DNA of 64,000 nucleotides, taken from assembly GCA_910577115.1 (NCBI GenBank), contig CAJTMC010000001.1, positions 223,884 through 287,883 on the forward strand. Direction: 5' to 3'. Positions 52,049 through 59,770 of this stretch are shown piece by piece. The first letter of the stretch is position 1. Each line of letters opens with the position of its first letter. Position numbers and translations under genes: made by a program. Under the pieces are notes generated by a model that was not told the origin of the DNA, made no database searches, and was given only the letters and a program-made list of their open reading frames with translations. The stretch is from an uncultured Lachnospiraceae bacterium (GTDB taxonomy: Bacteria > Bacillota > Clostridia > Lachnospirales > Lachnospiraceae).

Positions 52049-52927
52049 ATGACAAAATGCGATATTGCAATCATCGGCGGTGACAGTCGTACCGCTTATA
52101 TGGCTCCCTATTTTGCAAAAAAAGGCTGGCATGTCATATGCTGCAATACGGTTAACGTTCCATACAGCCGCCATTTAAAGTCCAAAATTCAGAATACAGG
52201 CAGCCTGCGCGAATGTATTAGCGCTTCCTCCATCATTGTATGCGGTATCCCCTTCTCCAAGGGCGAACATATCTACTGTGAAAAGCAAACGGCTGATTTT
52301 GAAATTACAGTGGCAGAATTCCAGCGCTGTGTCCGCAGACACCAGACTATCTTTGCCGGCGTGATTCCGGAGAACTTCCGCGCCGTCTGTGAGGAACGGG
52401 AAATATACTGTCATGACTTTATGCTTGACGAACCCTTGAGCATTTTAAATGCCGTATCCACTGCGGAAGGCGCTATTCTTGAGGCGCTCCTCCACAAAAG
52501 CACCGTAATCCATAAAAGCAGCTGTCTGGTGCTGGGCTTTGGGCGTTGCGGAAAAATTATTGCAGACCGGTTAAAAGGTCTGTGTGCCTGCGTCACAGTT
52601 TGTACGAAAAGTGATACCGAGCTTGCACTGGCATCTTCGCTCGGATTTCATACTCTAAAGCTCTCCAAACTGCCGCAGACAATACACCGCTTTGAGTATC
52701 TCTTTAACACCATACCTGCATGCATTCTAAACCGCAGCTGTCTCGAACGCGTTTCCAAAGACTGCCTGATTATCGATATTGCCTCAAACCGTACAGGCGC
52801 AGACTACGAAGCGGCAAAACAGCTTGGCATCAACCTTCGCTGCTGCCCCGGACTTCCCGGAAAATACTCCGGAAAAAGCTGTGCAAAACAGCTTTCAGAA
52901 TACGTCGTACAACACATTTGCAAATAA
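52049..52927 (+). CDS. dpaA: Dipicolinate synthase subunit A
   Basis: 292 residues with SD AAGGAGG. The N-terminal Rossmann segment IAIIGGDSRTAYMAPYF and a second dinucleotide-binding site CLVLGFGRCGKIIADRL match DpaA (SpoVFA). With DpaB it oxidises dihydrodipicolinate to dipicolinic acid, the calcium-chelating core molecule of spores, in the mother cell. The sigma-K-like promoter and the dpaB gene downstream support it. Confidence 0.93.
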   Translation: MTKCDIAIIGGDSRTAYMAPYFAKKGWHVICCNTVNVPYSRHLKSKIQNTGSLRECISASSIIVCGIPFSKGEHIYCEKQTADFEITVAEFQRCVRRHQTIFAGVIPENFRAVCEEREIYCHDFMLDEPLSILNAVSTAEGAILEALLHKSTVIHKSSCLVLGFGRCGKIIADRLKGLCACVTVCTKSDTELALASSLGFHTLKLSKLPQTIHRFEYLFNTIPACILNRSCLERVSKDCLIIDIASNRTGADYEAAKQLGINLRCCPGLPGKYSGKSCAKQLSEYVVQHICK

Positions 52928-52982
52928 AAGGCATTCCCAAAACCCCAAATTTGCTATCTGAGAAAGGAGCATGGTTATTAAT

Positions 52983-53579
52983 ATGAATTTAAATGGAAAA
53001 AAAGTCGGCATTGCACTGACCGGCTCATTCTGTACTTTTGAAAAAATGTTTACAGAACTGGAAAAACTTGCCGGGGCAGGCGCAGATGTATACCCGATTC
53101 TCTCAAACGCCTCGCAGAGTATTCAAAGCCGTTTCGGAAAACCTGACACATATGTCATAAAAATAAAGGAAATCACCGGACGCGATCCAATTACCTCAAT
53201 CGAAGGCGCAGAACCAATCGGTCCCAAAGGTTATCTCGACGTGCTCGCCATTCTGCCCTGTACCGGAAACACCGCCGCAAAGCTTGCAAACGGTATTACT
53301 GATACCCCTGTACTAATGGCGGCAAAAGCACATATGCGCAACAATAAACCGCTTGTCATATCCATTTCCACCAACGACGGACTTGGCATGAATCTAAAAA
53401 ATATCGGCGTTTTGTGCAACAGCAAAAATATCTATTTCGTTCCATTTGGACAGGACAATTATGAGAAAAAGCCAAATTCGCTTGTGGCACATACGGAGCT
53501 TTTAATCCCTACCCTTGAAATGGCTTTGGAGCACAAACAATACCAGCCCATTTTAATGGACTATCAATCTCCAAAATAA
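52983..53579 (+). CDS. dpaB: Dipicolinate synthase subunit B
   Basis: 198 residues from the ATG at 52983 (an in-frame ATG lies 12 nt upstream, too near the SD). It starts MNLNGKKVGIALTGSFCTFE and contains ILPCTGNTAAKLANGITDTP, features of the flavoprotein-fold DpaB (SpoVFB). The SD is GAGAAAGGAGCATGG, the same module that ends the intergenic repeat family, though no hairpins precede it. Confidence 0.94.
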   Translation: MNLNGKKVGIALTGSFCTFEKMFTELEKLAGAGADVYPILSNASQSIQSRFGKPDTYVIKIKEITGRDPITSIEGAEPIGPKGYLDVLAILPCTGNTAAKLANGITDTPVLMAAKAHMRNNKPLVISISTNDGLGMNLKNIGVLCNSKNIYFVPFGQDNYEKKPNSLVAHTELLIPTLEMALEHKQYQPILMDYQSPK

Positions 53580-53611
53580 CATAAATATATAATAGGAAAG
53601 GACACAATGCC

Positions 53612-55465
53612 ATGTGTGGTATAGCAGGCTTTTGCAGCTTTAACATAAACTTTCGCGAAGAATCTTCAAGGTGGTACGGTGTACTTCAGAAAATGAACAA
53701 ATGTCAGAAGCACAGAGGTCCCGACAACAATGGTCTTTTTCTTGACAGAAGCTGCGGGCTTTCCCACACCCGCCTTTCTATATTGGATTTGAGTCTGGGC
53801 AGTCAGCCAATGACGCGTCAGCTTGGAAACAGACGTGCCACGATTGTCTACAATGGTGAAATCTACAATATGCCCACGCTGCGTCGGGAGCTTGAACACG
53901 ATGGCATTGTACTCGAAACCTCCTGCGACACCGAAATAATCCTCATGGGCTGGCTCCTCTATGGTGCAGATTATGTAAAAAAACTAAACGGCATTTTTGC
54001 GTTTTCCATATGGGACGAAACACATCGCAAGCTCTATCTGTTTCGTGACAGGCTTGGGGTGAAGCCTCTGTTTTTCACCCATTTTAGAAACACACTTGTC
54101 TTCTCCTCCGAGCTAAAGGGTATCCTCTGCTTTCCTGATTTTAAGGCGCAGATTAACCGCGACGGCTTGTGCGAGGTATTCGGTCTTGGCCCTGCAAAGA
54201 CCTACGGAAAAGGTGTTTTTAAAGATATAGCTGAACTGCTGCCGGGACATTTTCTGGAATACTACGGCTCCGATTTTTACATGCAGCCGTATTGGAAGCT
54301 GGAAAGCCGGCCGCATACGGACACATGGGAACAAACCGTTGAAAAGACACGTTATCTTGTGACAGACTCCGTCAAGATGCAGATGCTTTCCGATGTTCCG
54401 ATTTGTACCTTTTTGTCCGGTGGTGTGGACAGTTCTCTTGTAACGGCAGTGTGCAGCAGCGAGCTGCAAAAGCAGGGTAAGCGGCTCGATACCTACTCGT
54501 TTGATTTTAAGGACAACGACAAAAACTTTCGCGCAAACAGCTTTCAGCCTTCGCAGGATAAACCCTGGGTTGATAAGATGATTGCTTACAGCCGCACAAA
54601 CCACCAATATCTGGAATGCACCAACGCAGAGCTTTTTGACTATCTGTTTGAAGCTGTTGATGCAAGGGATTTGCCTTGCATGGCAGATGTGGAAGCTTCC
54701 ATGCTGTATTTCTGCAAACGGGTAGCCAAGAACCATAAGGTAACACTGACAGGCGAATGCGCCGACGAAATCTTCGGCGGTTATCCTTGGTTCCACAGAA
54801 AAGAATGCTTTGAGGCGAACTGTTTTCCTTGGTCAATGGACTTTACACCGCGTACCATGCTTTTAAACGATAGCGTCTTAGCCCTGCTTCCCCTTGAGGA
54901 ATACGCCCACGCCGCCTACCAAAAGACGGTTTCCGAAACGCCTTTCCTGTCGGGAGAGTCCGATACCGAGCGGCGCAGAAGGGAAATTTCCTATCTGAAT
55001 ATAAAATGGTTTATGCAGACGCTTCTCGACCGCATGGACCGCACCAGCATGCACGCAGGCCTTGAGGCACGCGTTCCCTTTGCAGACCACCGCATTGTAG
55101 AATATCTTTGGAACGTTCCGTGGGAAATGAAATGTAAGGACGGTGTTGTAAAAGGGCTTCTGCGCGCCGCCGCGGACGGACTTCTTCCCGGAGAAGTACT
55201 CTACCGCAAAAAGAGCCCTTATCCCAAAACATATGATCCTGCGTACGAAAACCTCCTGCGTACAGCAATTATTGAAGCGCTCTCTGATACACGTTCACCG
55301 CTGCGTGAACTCATCAGTATGGATAAAACACTTGAATTTATCCAGCATCCTTCCGACTATGGCAGACCATTCTATGGTCAGCTTATGGCAGGTCCGCAGC
55401 TTTTAGCTTATCTGCTTCAAATAAATTACTGGCTGCAAAAATATGAGGTGGAGCTTTTACTTTAA
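53612..55465 (+). CDS. asnB: Asparagine synthetase, glutamine-hydrolysing
   Basis: 617 residues. Cys2 (MCGIAGF) is the class II glutaminase nucleophile, with RGPDNNG and YNGEIYN following. The synthetase domain has the pyrophosphate loop FLSGGVDSSLV. It makes asparagine from aspartate, ATP and glutamine. It lies 32 nt after dpaB and is probably read with it; a sporulation-specific AsnO is known in Bacillus. A strong terminator overlaps its end. Confidence 0.93.
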   Translation: MCGIAGFCSFNINFREESSRWYGVLQKMNKCQKHRGPDNNGLFLDRSCGLSHTRLSILDLSLGSQPMTRQLGNRRATIVYNGEIYNMPTLRRELEHDGIVLETSCDTEIILMGWLLYGADYVKKLNGIFAFSIWDETHRKLYLFRDRLGVKPLFFTHFRNTLVFSSELKGILCFPDFKAQINRDGLCEVFGLGPAKTYGKGVFKDIAELLPGHFLEYYGSDFYMQPYWKLESRPHTDTWEQTVEKTRYLVTDSVKMQMLSDVPICTFLSGGVDSSLVTAVCSSELQKQGKRLDTYSFDFKDNDKNFRANSFQPSQDKPWVDKMIAYSRTNHQYLECTNAELFDYLFEAVDARDLPCMADVEASMLYFCKRVAKNHKVTLTGECADEIFGGYPWFHRKECFEANCFPWSMDFTPRTMLLNDSVLALLPLEEYAHAAYQKTVSETPFLSGESDTERRRREISYLNIKWFMQTLLDRMDRTSMHAGLEARVPFADHRIVEYLWNVPWEMKCKDGVVKGLLRAAADGLLPGEVLYRKKSPYPKTYDPAYENLLRTAIIEALSDTRSPLRELISMDKTLEFIQHPSDYGRPFYGQLMAGPQLLAYLLQINYWLQKYEVELLL

Positions 55466-55479
55466 GCTCCACCCTTTTT
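55447..55479 (+). terminator. Terminator overlapping the asnB stop codon
   Basis: A 10-bp stem GGTGGAGCTT/AAGCTCCACC is followed by CTTTTTA. It seals the chromosomal operon from the phage-like island. Confidence 0.88.
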
Positions 55480-55486
55480 ATGACCA

Positions 55487-55569
55487 CTAGACTTTTCTAA
55501 ATGTCTCAAACGTTTTATTTTTGAACGTTTCGCGGAACATACTCCCGTTTTTCTTATTGTGAATAACAT
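55487..55569 (+). promoter_or_regulatory. Candidate island-specific late control element, copy 1
   Basis: CTAGACTTTT is followed by a hairpin AAACGTT/AACGTTT (55508-55530), TTTCG, and a 27-nt block (55542-55568) that is identical at 63335-63361. It directly precedes the lysis cassette. No sigma-A type -10 is obvious in it. Confidence 0.65.
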
Positions 55570-55586
55570 AACGAGGAGGTGGTTCT

Positions 55587-56315
55587 TTGGGACTAAGCTA
55601 TTTTGATTTATTATCGCCAAATCCTGTCCCGATTGTAGGAATTGGTGGAATTGTTTCACCCAAACTGCGTGATATATCTGCTATCGGCTACAACACTTAC
55701 CAATACTATCTGTCTATAATTCAGATGGATTTTAAGGATCTTTCATTTATAACAGGTCAGAAAGCACCGATCAATCCGCCTGATATCTTTGATTTGTTTC
55801 TCACTGACAATTCTTTCACAAGCCTGATGCAGACCATACTGAATTTCTTTCTGGAAGAAGACGTTTCTTACTCCGATATCCACAAAGCATTTCTCTTGCA
55901 GAAGAATAATGTCATATCCGGAATGATTACAAAAGATAACTATCCGCAGGTACGCGAAGCAATATGCCTTCGAAACTGCATCTGCCAAAGGCAGGAAGCA
56001 GATCTCTCCAAAGCAAAAAGCAAAAAAGCGCTGGAAATTATGAAAAAGCTGCAAAAAGGAAGAGTCCAAAAAGCAAAGCAAAACAAGACAGATCACAATA
56101 TGGAACTTGGAAATATCATATCTGCCGTTGCAAATAAAAGTCCGTCCCTCAATATTTTAAATATTTGGGATTTAACAATCTATCAGATTTGGGACTGTTT
56201 TTCAAGAATTTCCAACAACAGCATCTACGATATCCAGTCCATGAGCGTTGCCGCATGGGGGGACAATGATAACCGTTTTGATGCTTCTGCATGGTTTAAA
56301 AGGGTCGACATGTAA
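55587..56315 (+). CDS. Phage-island protein of unknown function (first gene of lysis cassette)
   Basis: 242 residues from a TTG start with the excellent SD GAGGAGGTGG. There is a hydrophobic glycine-rich start (PIVGIGGIVSPKL), a central charged helical part with a Lys/Arg-rich stretch (KKLQKGRVQKAKQ), and a C-terminus rich in Trp. I do not recognise the family. Its place just before holin and lysin, after the shared control element, suggests a tail or lysis function such as a tail-assembly protein. Confidence 0.6.
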   Translation: MGLSYFDLLSPNPVPIVGIGGIVSPKLRDISAIGYNTYQYYLSIIQMDFKDLSFITGQKAPINPPDIFDLFLTDNSFTSLMQTILNFFLEEDVSYSDIHKAFLLQKNNVISGMITKDNYPQVREAICLRNCICQRQEADLSKAKSKKALEIMKKLQKGRVQKAKQNKTDHNMELGNIISAVANKSPSLNILNIWDLTIYQIWDCFSRISNNSIYDIQSMSVAAWGDNDNRFDASAWFKRVDM

Positions 56316-56356
56316 AGCAGAAAACAAATTTACAAAACGAGAAAGGAGCATGATTT

Positions 56357-56665
56357 ATGAATGACAAATTATTTGACATCGTACTAATGTGCATCCCTAT
56401 ACTGGGTGCAATTATTACAGGCTTTATTATTCCATATATAAAAGCAAAAATTTCTGTCACGCGAATGGCAGAGATTATGGAGTGGACCGATAAAGCTGTC
56501 CGGGCCGCCGAGGTGATTTTTGACACACCCCAATGCGGAAGCGAAAAGCGGGAATATGTTATCCAATTTATTGACAGGATGTTTAATTCCAAAAAACAGG
56601 TCATCACAAAAGACCAAATACGCATTCTGCTGGAAGCAGTGTTAAAGCAGATGAAACAATCTTAA
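56357..56665 (+). CDS. Phage holin, LLH family
   Basis: 102 residues. One N-terminal membrane helix (LFDIVLMCIPILGAIITGFI) is followed by a charged helix-rich part with TDKAVRAAEVIFDTPQCGSE and a C-terminal LLEAVLKQM. This is the LLH holin pattern (single helix plus AAEQ-like region). It should form membrane lesions that release the lysin. SD is GAGAAAGGAGCATGA, similar to the repeat-family module. Confidence 0.8.
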   Translation: MNDKLFDIVLMCIPILGAIITGFIIPYIKAKISVTRMAEIMEWTDKAVRAAEVIFDTPQCGSEKREYVIQFIDRMFNSKKQVITKDQIRILLEAVLKQMKQS

Positions 56666-56690
56666 AAAATATCTTAGAGGAGACTATCAA

Positions 56691-57593
56691 ATGAAAAAAG
56701 GAATTGACTTAGCAAAATGGAATGAAATAACCGACTATACGTCTGTAAAAAATGCAGGCGTCCAATTTGCAATTCTAAAAGTAATCAACGCACAAAATAA
56801 TCCTGACAGTCGGTTTCAGGAGCATTTAAACGGTCTGAACAGCGCAGGCATACCAATTATCGGGGGCTATACATATTCTTATGCAAACACAACGGACAAA
56901 GCAAAAAGAGCTGCCGATGCCTACGTGCAAACAGCAAAGCCAAAAAACATCAACACAATGTGGCTCGACTTAGAGGACAACGTTGTTAAAGGTCTTGGCA
57001 GCAACATTATTAATATCATAAATATTTATAAACAAATTGCCGAATCAGCCAATCTGAAATTCGGCATTTACACAGGCGCAGCATATTACAATCCGTACCT
57101 AAAACCCTATGCAAAAGAAATTGCGGATATTCCCATTTGGTGGGCACGATATCCCTTTATCAGGGAGCGCACAATAACGGCAGATATTCCAGACAGTAAA
57201 TATCTGCCGGCTGGCATGGAACTTGCAGGCTGGCAATATAGTTCAAAGGGCATCATAAACGGAATCAACGGTTATGCAGACCTAAATGCATGGTATGCGG
57301 AAGTATTCGAAAACGTATCCAGAGAGATCCCCTTTGAATATAATCCGTTTACAGAACCAGCCTATAACGTCATGACAGGAAAAACCGGCAACGATGCAAG
57401 CTGGGTGCAATGGTATTTATGGAGGTTCGGCAAGCTCGTGGACAACAGAGGAAATGCGGACGTCACACAAATCAACGGTGTTTTTGATGCCGGCACTATG
57501 CAAAAAGTCAAGGAAATACAAGGGCTGCTTGGATTAACAGCGGACGGAATCGTCGGAAAAATCACAAGAGCCGTATGGAAAAAGATATGTTAG
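56691..57593 (+). CDS. GH25 lysozyme (endolysin) with peptidoglycan-binding domain
   Basis: 300 residues. The GH25 catalytic domain (about 1-205) starts KKGIDLAKWN and carries the acidic pair in MWLDLED. A C-terminal PG_binding_1-like domain (about 230-300) contains VKEIQGLLGLTADGIVGKIT. There is no signal peptide, so it depends on the holin before it. It hydrolyses muramic acid bonds during lysis. Confidence 0.9.
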   Translation: MKKGIDLAKWNEITDYTSVKNAGVQFAILKVINAQNNPDSRFQEHLNGLNSAGIPIIGGYTYSYANTTDKAKRAADAYVQTAKPKNINTMWLDLEDNVVKGLGSNIINIINIYKQIAESANLKFGIYTGAAYYNPYLKPYAKEIADIPIWWARYPFIRERTITADIPDSKYLPAGMELAGWQYSSKGIINGINGYADLNAWYAEVFENVSREIPFEYNPFTEPAYNVMTGKTGNDASWVQWYLWRFGKLVDNRGNADVTQINGVFDAGTMQKVKEIQGLLGLTADGIVGKITRAVWKKIC

Positions 57594-57615
57594 AAAGGGG
57601 CTAACGCCCCTTTCT
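57592..57615. terminator. Stem-loop between lysin and DUF262 genes
   Basis: A 10-bp stem AGAAAGGGGC/GCCCCTTTCT with a TAAC loop sits between convergent genes. U-tracts are short, so termination strength is uncertain. Confidence 0.6.
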
Positions 57616-57617
57616 CC

Positions 57618-58982
57618 TTATGCAATGAATTTCTCAAAATCCTTCCGCATATGCAGATAATTCTTCCTCTGATCTGCAAAATAAGTTGTATTCTTTTTTG
57701 CGTATTCTTTCAGCCATTCGTCCAAATCCCGATCTACCTTATAAGAAAACGCCACCATAGCCAACAGTGACATCCTATTTTGTGCGTCACGTAATCGTGA
57801 GCCTGTTTTGATTGCCCGATTCTCCAAATCGTCCAAAGTATCATGGTAAAGCTCTATGTCCGTTTCCAATGTATTCGCATCAATTCCAACTGTTTCGGAT
57901 AAAAAGGCTTTTTCGTCAGCCAATGTGTGCGTGTCCTTTTCCCTATTTAAAAATTCCAGCATCAATCGTTCCAGCAGATTCAGCTTCGCATAGATGACCG
58001 GCTTGTCCTTTGTACTCTTTTTCTTATCAATCTCATCAAACAGCAGCCCTTCACCATTCACTCGCGTATATCGGAAGCTGCTTTGAAATGCTCTTAGAAA
58101 ATCCGCAAACGCCTTATCCTCTCTTCCTAACCTTGTAAACCGTTCAAATAAAGTCAAAAAAATAAAGGAATCCTTCTTATTAAAAACACCTTTTATTTCA
58201 CTTGTGACAATCCGCTCCAATCTGTGCAGATTATCGGCAAATCGCTTAAATTCCTCCTCTGTGGCATTACTGTTGAGATATTTACAAAGCTCTTTTGGCT
58301 GCTTTTTCCACTTGTCAAAGTGATTCGTACACATAACGGTTTCAATAATCACCCGCTCAACTGTTCCCTTTAATTTATCGGGTTCTGAGTAATCACTGCA
58401 TTCAAGAAAAAATCTGCTGTCTATCATTTCACGTATCTGCCCTGCGAACCTGTCAATATATGTAAATGCCTTTTGGTCGGTATTCATCGGTGTATGATTG
58501 TTGTACCGTTTAATGTACTTTGAAATCTTATGATTATCACAATTTTCATGGATTACCGTTTCGATCTGATACTCGTTAAACTTCTTTTTCAGTTCTTCCG
58601 GTAGCTTTTCGTAAGTTTTATTTTTAATATCAAATACGGCATCCTTCCACGTTATGTTTCCCTTTTTATCTACGGTCTTCTTTTTGTACGGAATCAGTGA
58701 GTCCTCAACAGATGCCGTAATTTTATAATTTCCATGCCTGAATTGATTTAATGCAGCGCTTCTCTGCCCTCCGTCGGCAATACGCAGCTGTGAATTGTTT
58801 TCCTCGCCAAGAATAATCGGAGGAATATACTCATCCGTAAGCACCGTTACGATCAGCTCGTTAATCTGCTCGTTGCTCCATACAAAGTTTCTTTGCACAT
58901 CTGCGTTGTTGCAGATATCCTTATCTTCTATTTTATCTAAATACATTTCCAACGTGTATGTTTGTTTGCGTGGTCTTGCCAT
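57618..58982 (-). CDS. DUF262 (ParB-nuclease-like) protein
   Basis: 454 residues. The N-terminal DUF262 motif includes NADVQRNFVWSNEQINELI, IPPIILGE and IADGGQRSAAL, the place of the DGQQR motif in this ParB-like family. The C-terminal two thirds are helical with many charged residues. It starts 36 nt after the sigma-like gene and should share its promoter. Members occur in restriction and phage systems. Its activity here is unknown. Confidence 0.75.
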   Translation of the reverse strand: MARPRKQTYTLEMYLDKIEDKDICNNADVQRNFVWSNEQINELIVTVLTDEYIPPIILGEENNSQLRIADGGQRSAALNQFRHGNYKITASVEDSLIPYKKKTVDKKGNITWKDAVFDIKNKTYEKLPEELKKKFNEYQIETVIHENCDNHKISKYIKRYNNHTPMNTDQKAFTYIDRFAGQIREMIDSRFFLECSDYSEPDKLKGTVERVIIETVMCTNHFDKWKKQPKELCKYLNSNATEEEFKRFADNLHRLERIVTSEIKGVFNKKDSFIFLTLFERFTRLGREDKAFADFLRAFQSSFRYTRVNGEGLLFDEIDKKKSTKDKPVIYAKLNLLERLMLEFLNREKDTHTLADEKAFLSETVGIDANTLETDIELYHDTLDDLENRAIKTGSRLRDAQNRMSLLAMVAFSYKVDRDLDEWLKEYAKKNTTYFADQRKNYLHMRKDFEKFIA

Positions 58983-59018
58983 GATAACCCTCCTCCTTTA
59001 TCGGCGAATCCTTCTGAA

Positions 59019-59576
59019 TCAAAATAATATGGAAACATTTCTATAAGAATGAATCGCTGCATTACAATCCGCATACTGCCTCCGGCTGATACACAGCGTT
59101 TCCCTGATTTCATCGGACGGATAGCCGTCTATCGTCAGCCTTAATACTTCTTTTTGCAGTTTCGACAGCCTGCTTAGATACAACATAATCCGATCGCTAT
59201 ATCCTTCTCCTATTTTCTCAAAAACTGCTTTTTCCATATCAAAACTGTCCGCAAGAAAGTCCCCCAAAGCAGATTCCTCCTCGTCGCCCACAGGCGCGTC
59301 AATAGAAACAGCCATTCTGTCCGCTTTCCGTTTTTCGCAGTTTATTTTCGTTATTTCCGTCTTGATTTTGTTTGATAAGCAGGAATGCAAAAATACATCA
59401 AACGCTTGAAAATCATCACACCGCCGCATGGCTTCCACAAATACTTCATTTGCAAGCGAGTAAAAATCATCTCTATCCTTATCCGACAGCCCGCCAAATC
59501 TGGATAGAATTTTATCAACCATTTTCCGAAGTTTTTTCGCATTATCCGCATAATATGCCATCAAAATTTCTTCCAT
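59019..59576 (-). CDS. Sigma-factor-like protein of the phage island
   Basis: 185 residues from the ATG at 59576, with SD AAAGGAG. The open frame extends 81 nt upstream, but a near-perfect promoter lies in that part, so the later start is preferred. A region-2-like segment (DDFYSLANEVFVEAMRRCDDFQAFDVFL) and a region-4-like HTH (LSKLQKEVLRLTIDGYPSDEI followed by CISRRQYADCNAAIHSY) recall extracytoplasmic or phage sigma factors. It may direct host RNA polymerase to island promoters. Confidence 0.68.
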   Translation of the reverse strand: MEEILMAYYADNAKKLRKMVDKILSRFGGLSDKDRDDFYSLANEVFVEAMRRCDDFQAFDVFLHSCLSNKIKTEITKINCEKRKADRMAVSIDAPVGDEEESALGDFLADSFDMEKAVFEKIGEGYSDRIMLYLSRLSKLQKEVLRLTIDGYPSDEIRETLCISRRQYADCNAAIHSYRNVSILF

Positions 59577-59628
59577 GATAAAACCAAACTCCTTTCCATA
59601 AATTTTTTCATACGTAGTGAGTAAATCC

Positions 59629-59657
59629 AGTATAGAATACATGTTCGTGTTTGTCAA
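59629..59657 (-). promoter_or_regulatory. Strong sigma-A promoter of the sigma-like/DUF262 operon
   Basis: A perfect -35 TTGACA (59652-59657), 17-nt spacer and -10 TATACT (59629-59634). The distance to the ATG at 59576 is about 50 nt. Confidence 0.8.
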
Positions 59658-59666
59658 TAGATTTTT

Positions 59667-59680
59667 CGAACTTTTGTTTG
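59667..59680. promoter_or_regulatory. LexA-box-like site in the divergent control region of the island
   Basis: CGAACTTTTGTTTG fits the Firmicutes LexA pattern CGAAC-N4-GTTYG closely. It is 9 bp upstream of the sigma-like promoter and 91 bp before the RNA polymerase gene. GAACTTTTG is repeated directly 15 bp further on. Confidence 0.6.
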
Positions 59681-59770
59681 TGAACTTTTGAGTGTTTTTA
59701 AAAACGAAATGCAGAAATAGAAATCAAACCAATTACAGGTATCCCAAACGCCGGAAATGGAGGAAATCAA

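Noticed and set aside
59577..59657. Longer N-terminus for the sigma-like protein (start at 59657)
   Set aside because: This segment contains a consensus TTGACA/TATACT promoter, and the first AAAGGAG lies before the ATG at 59576.
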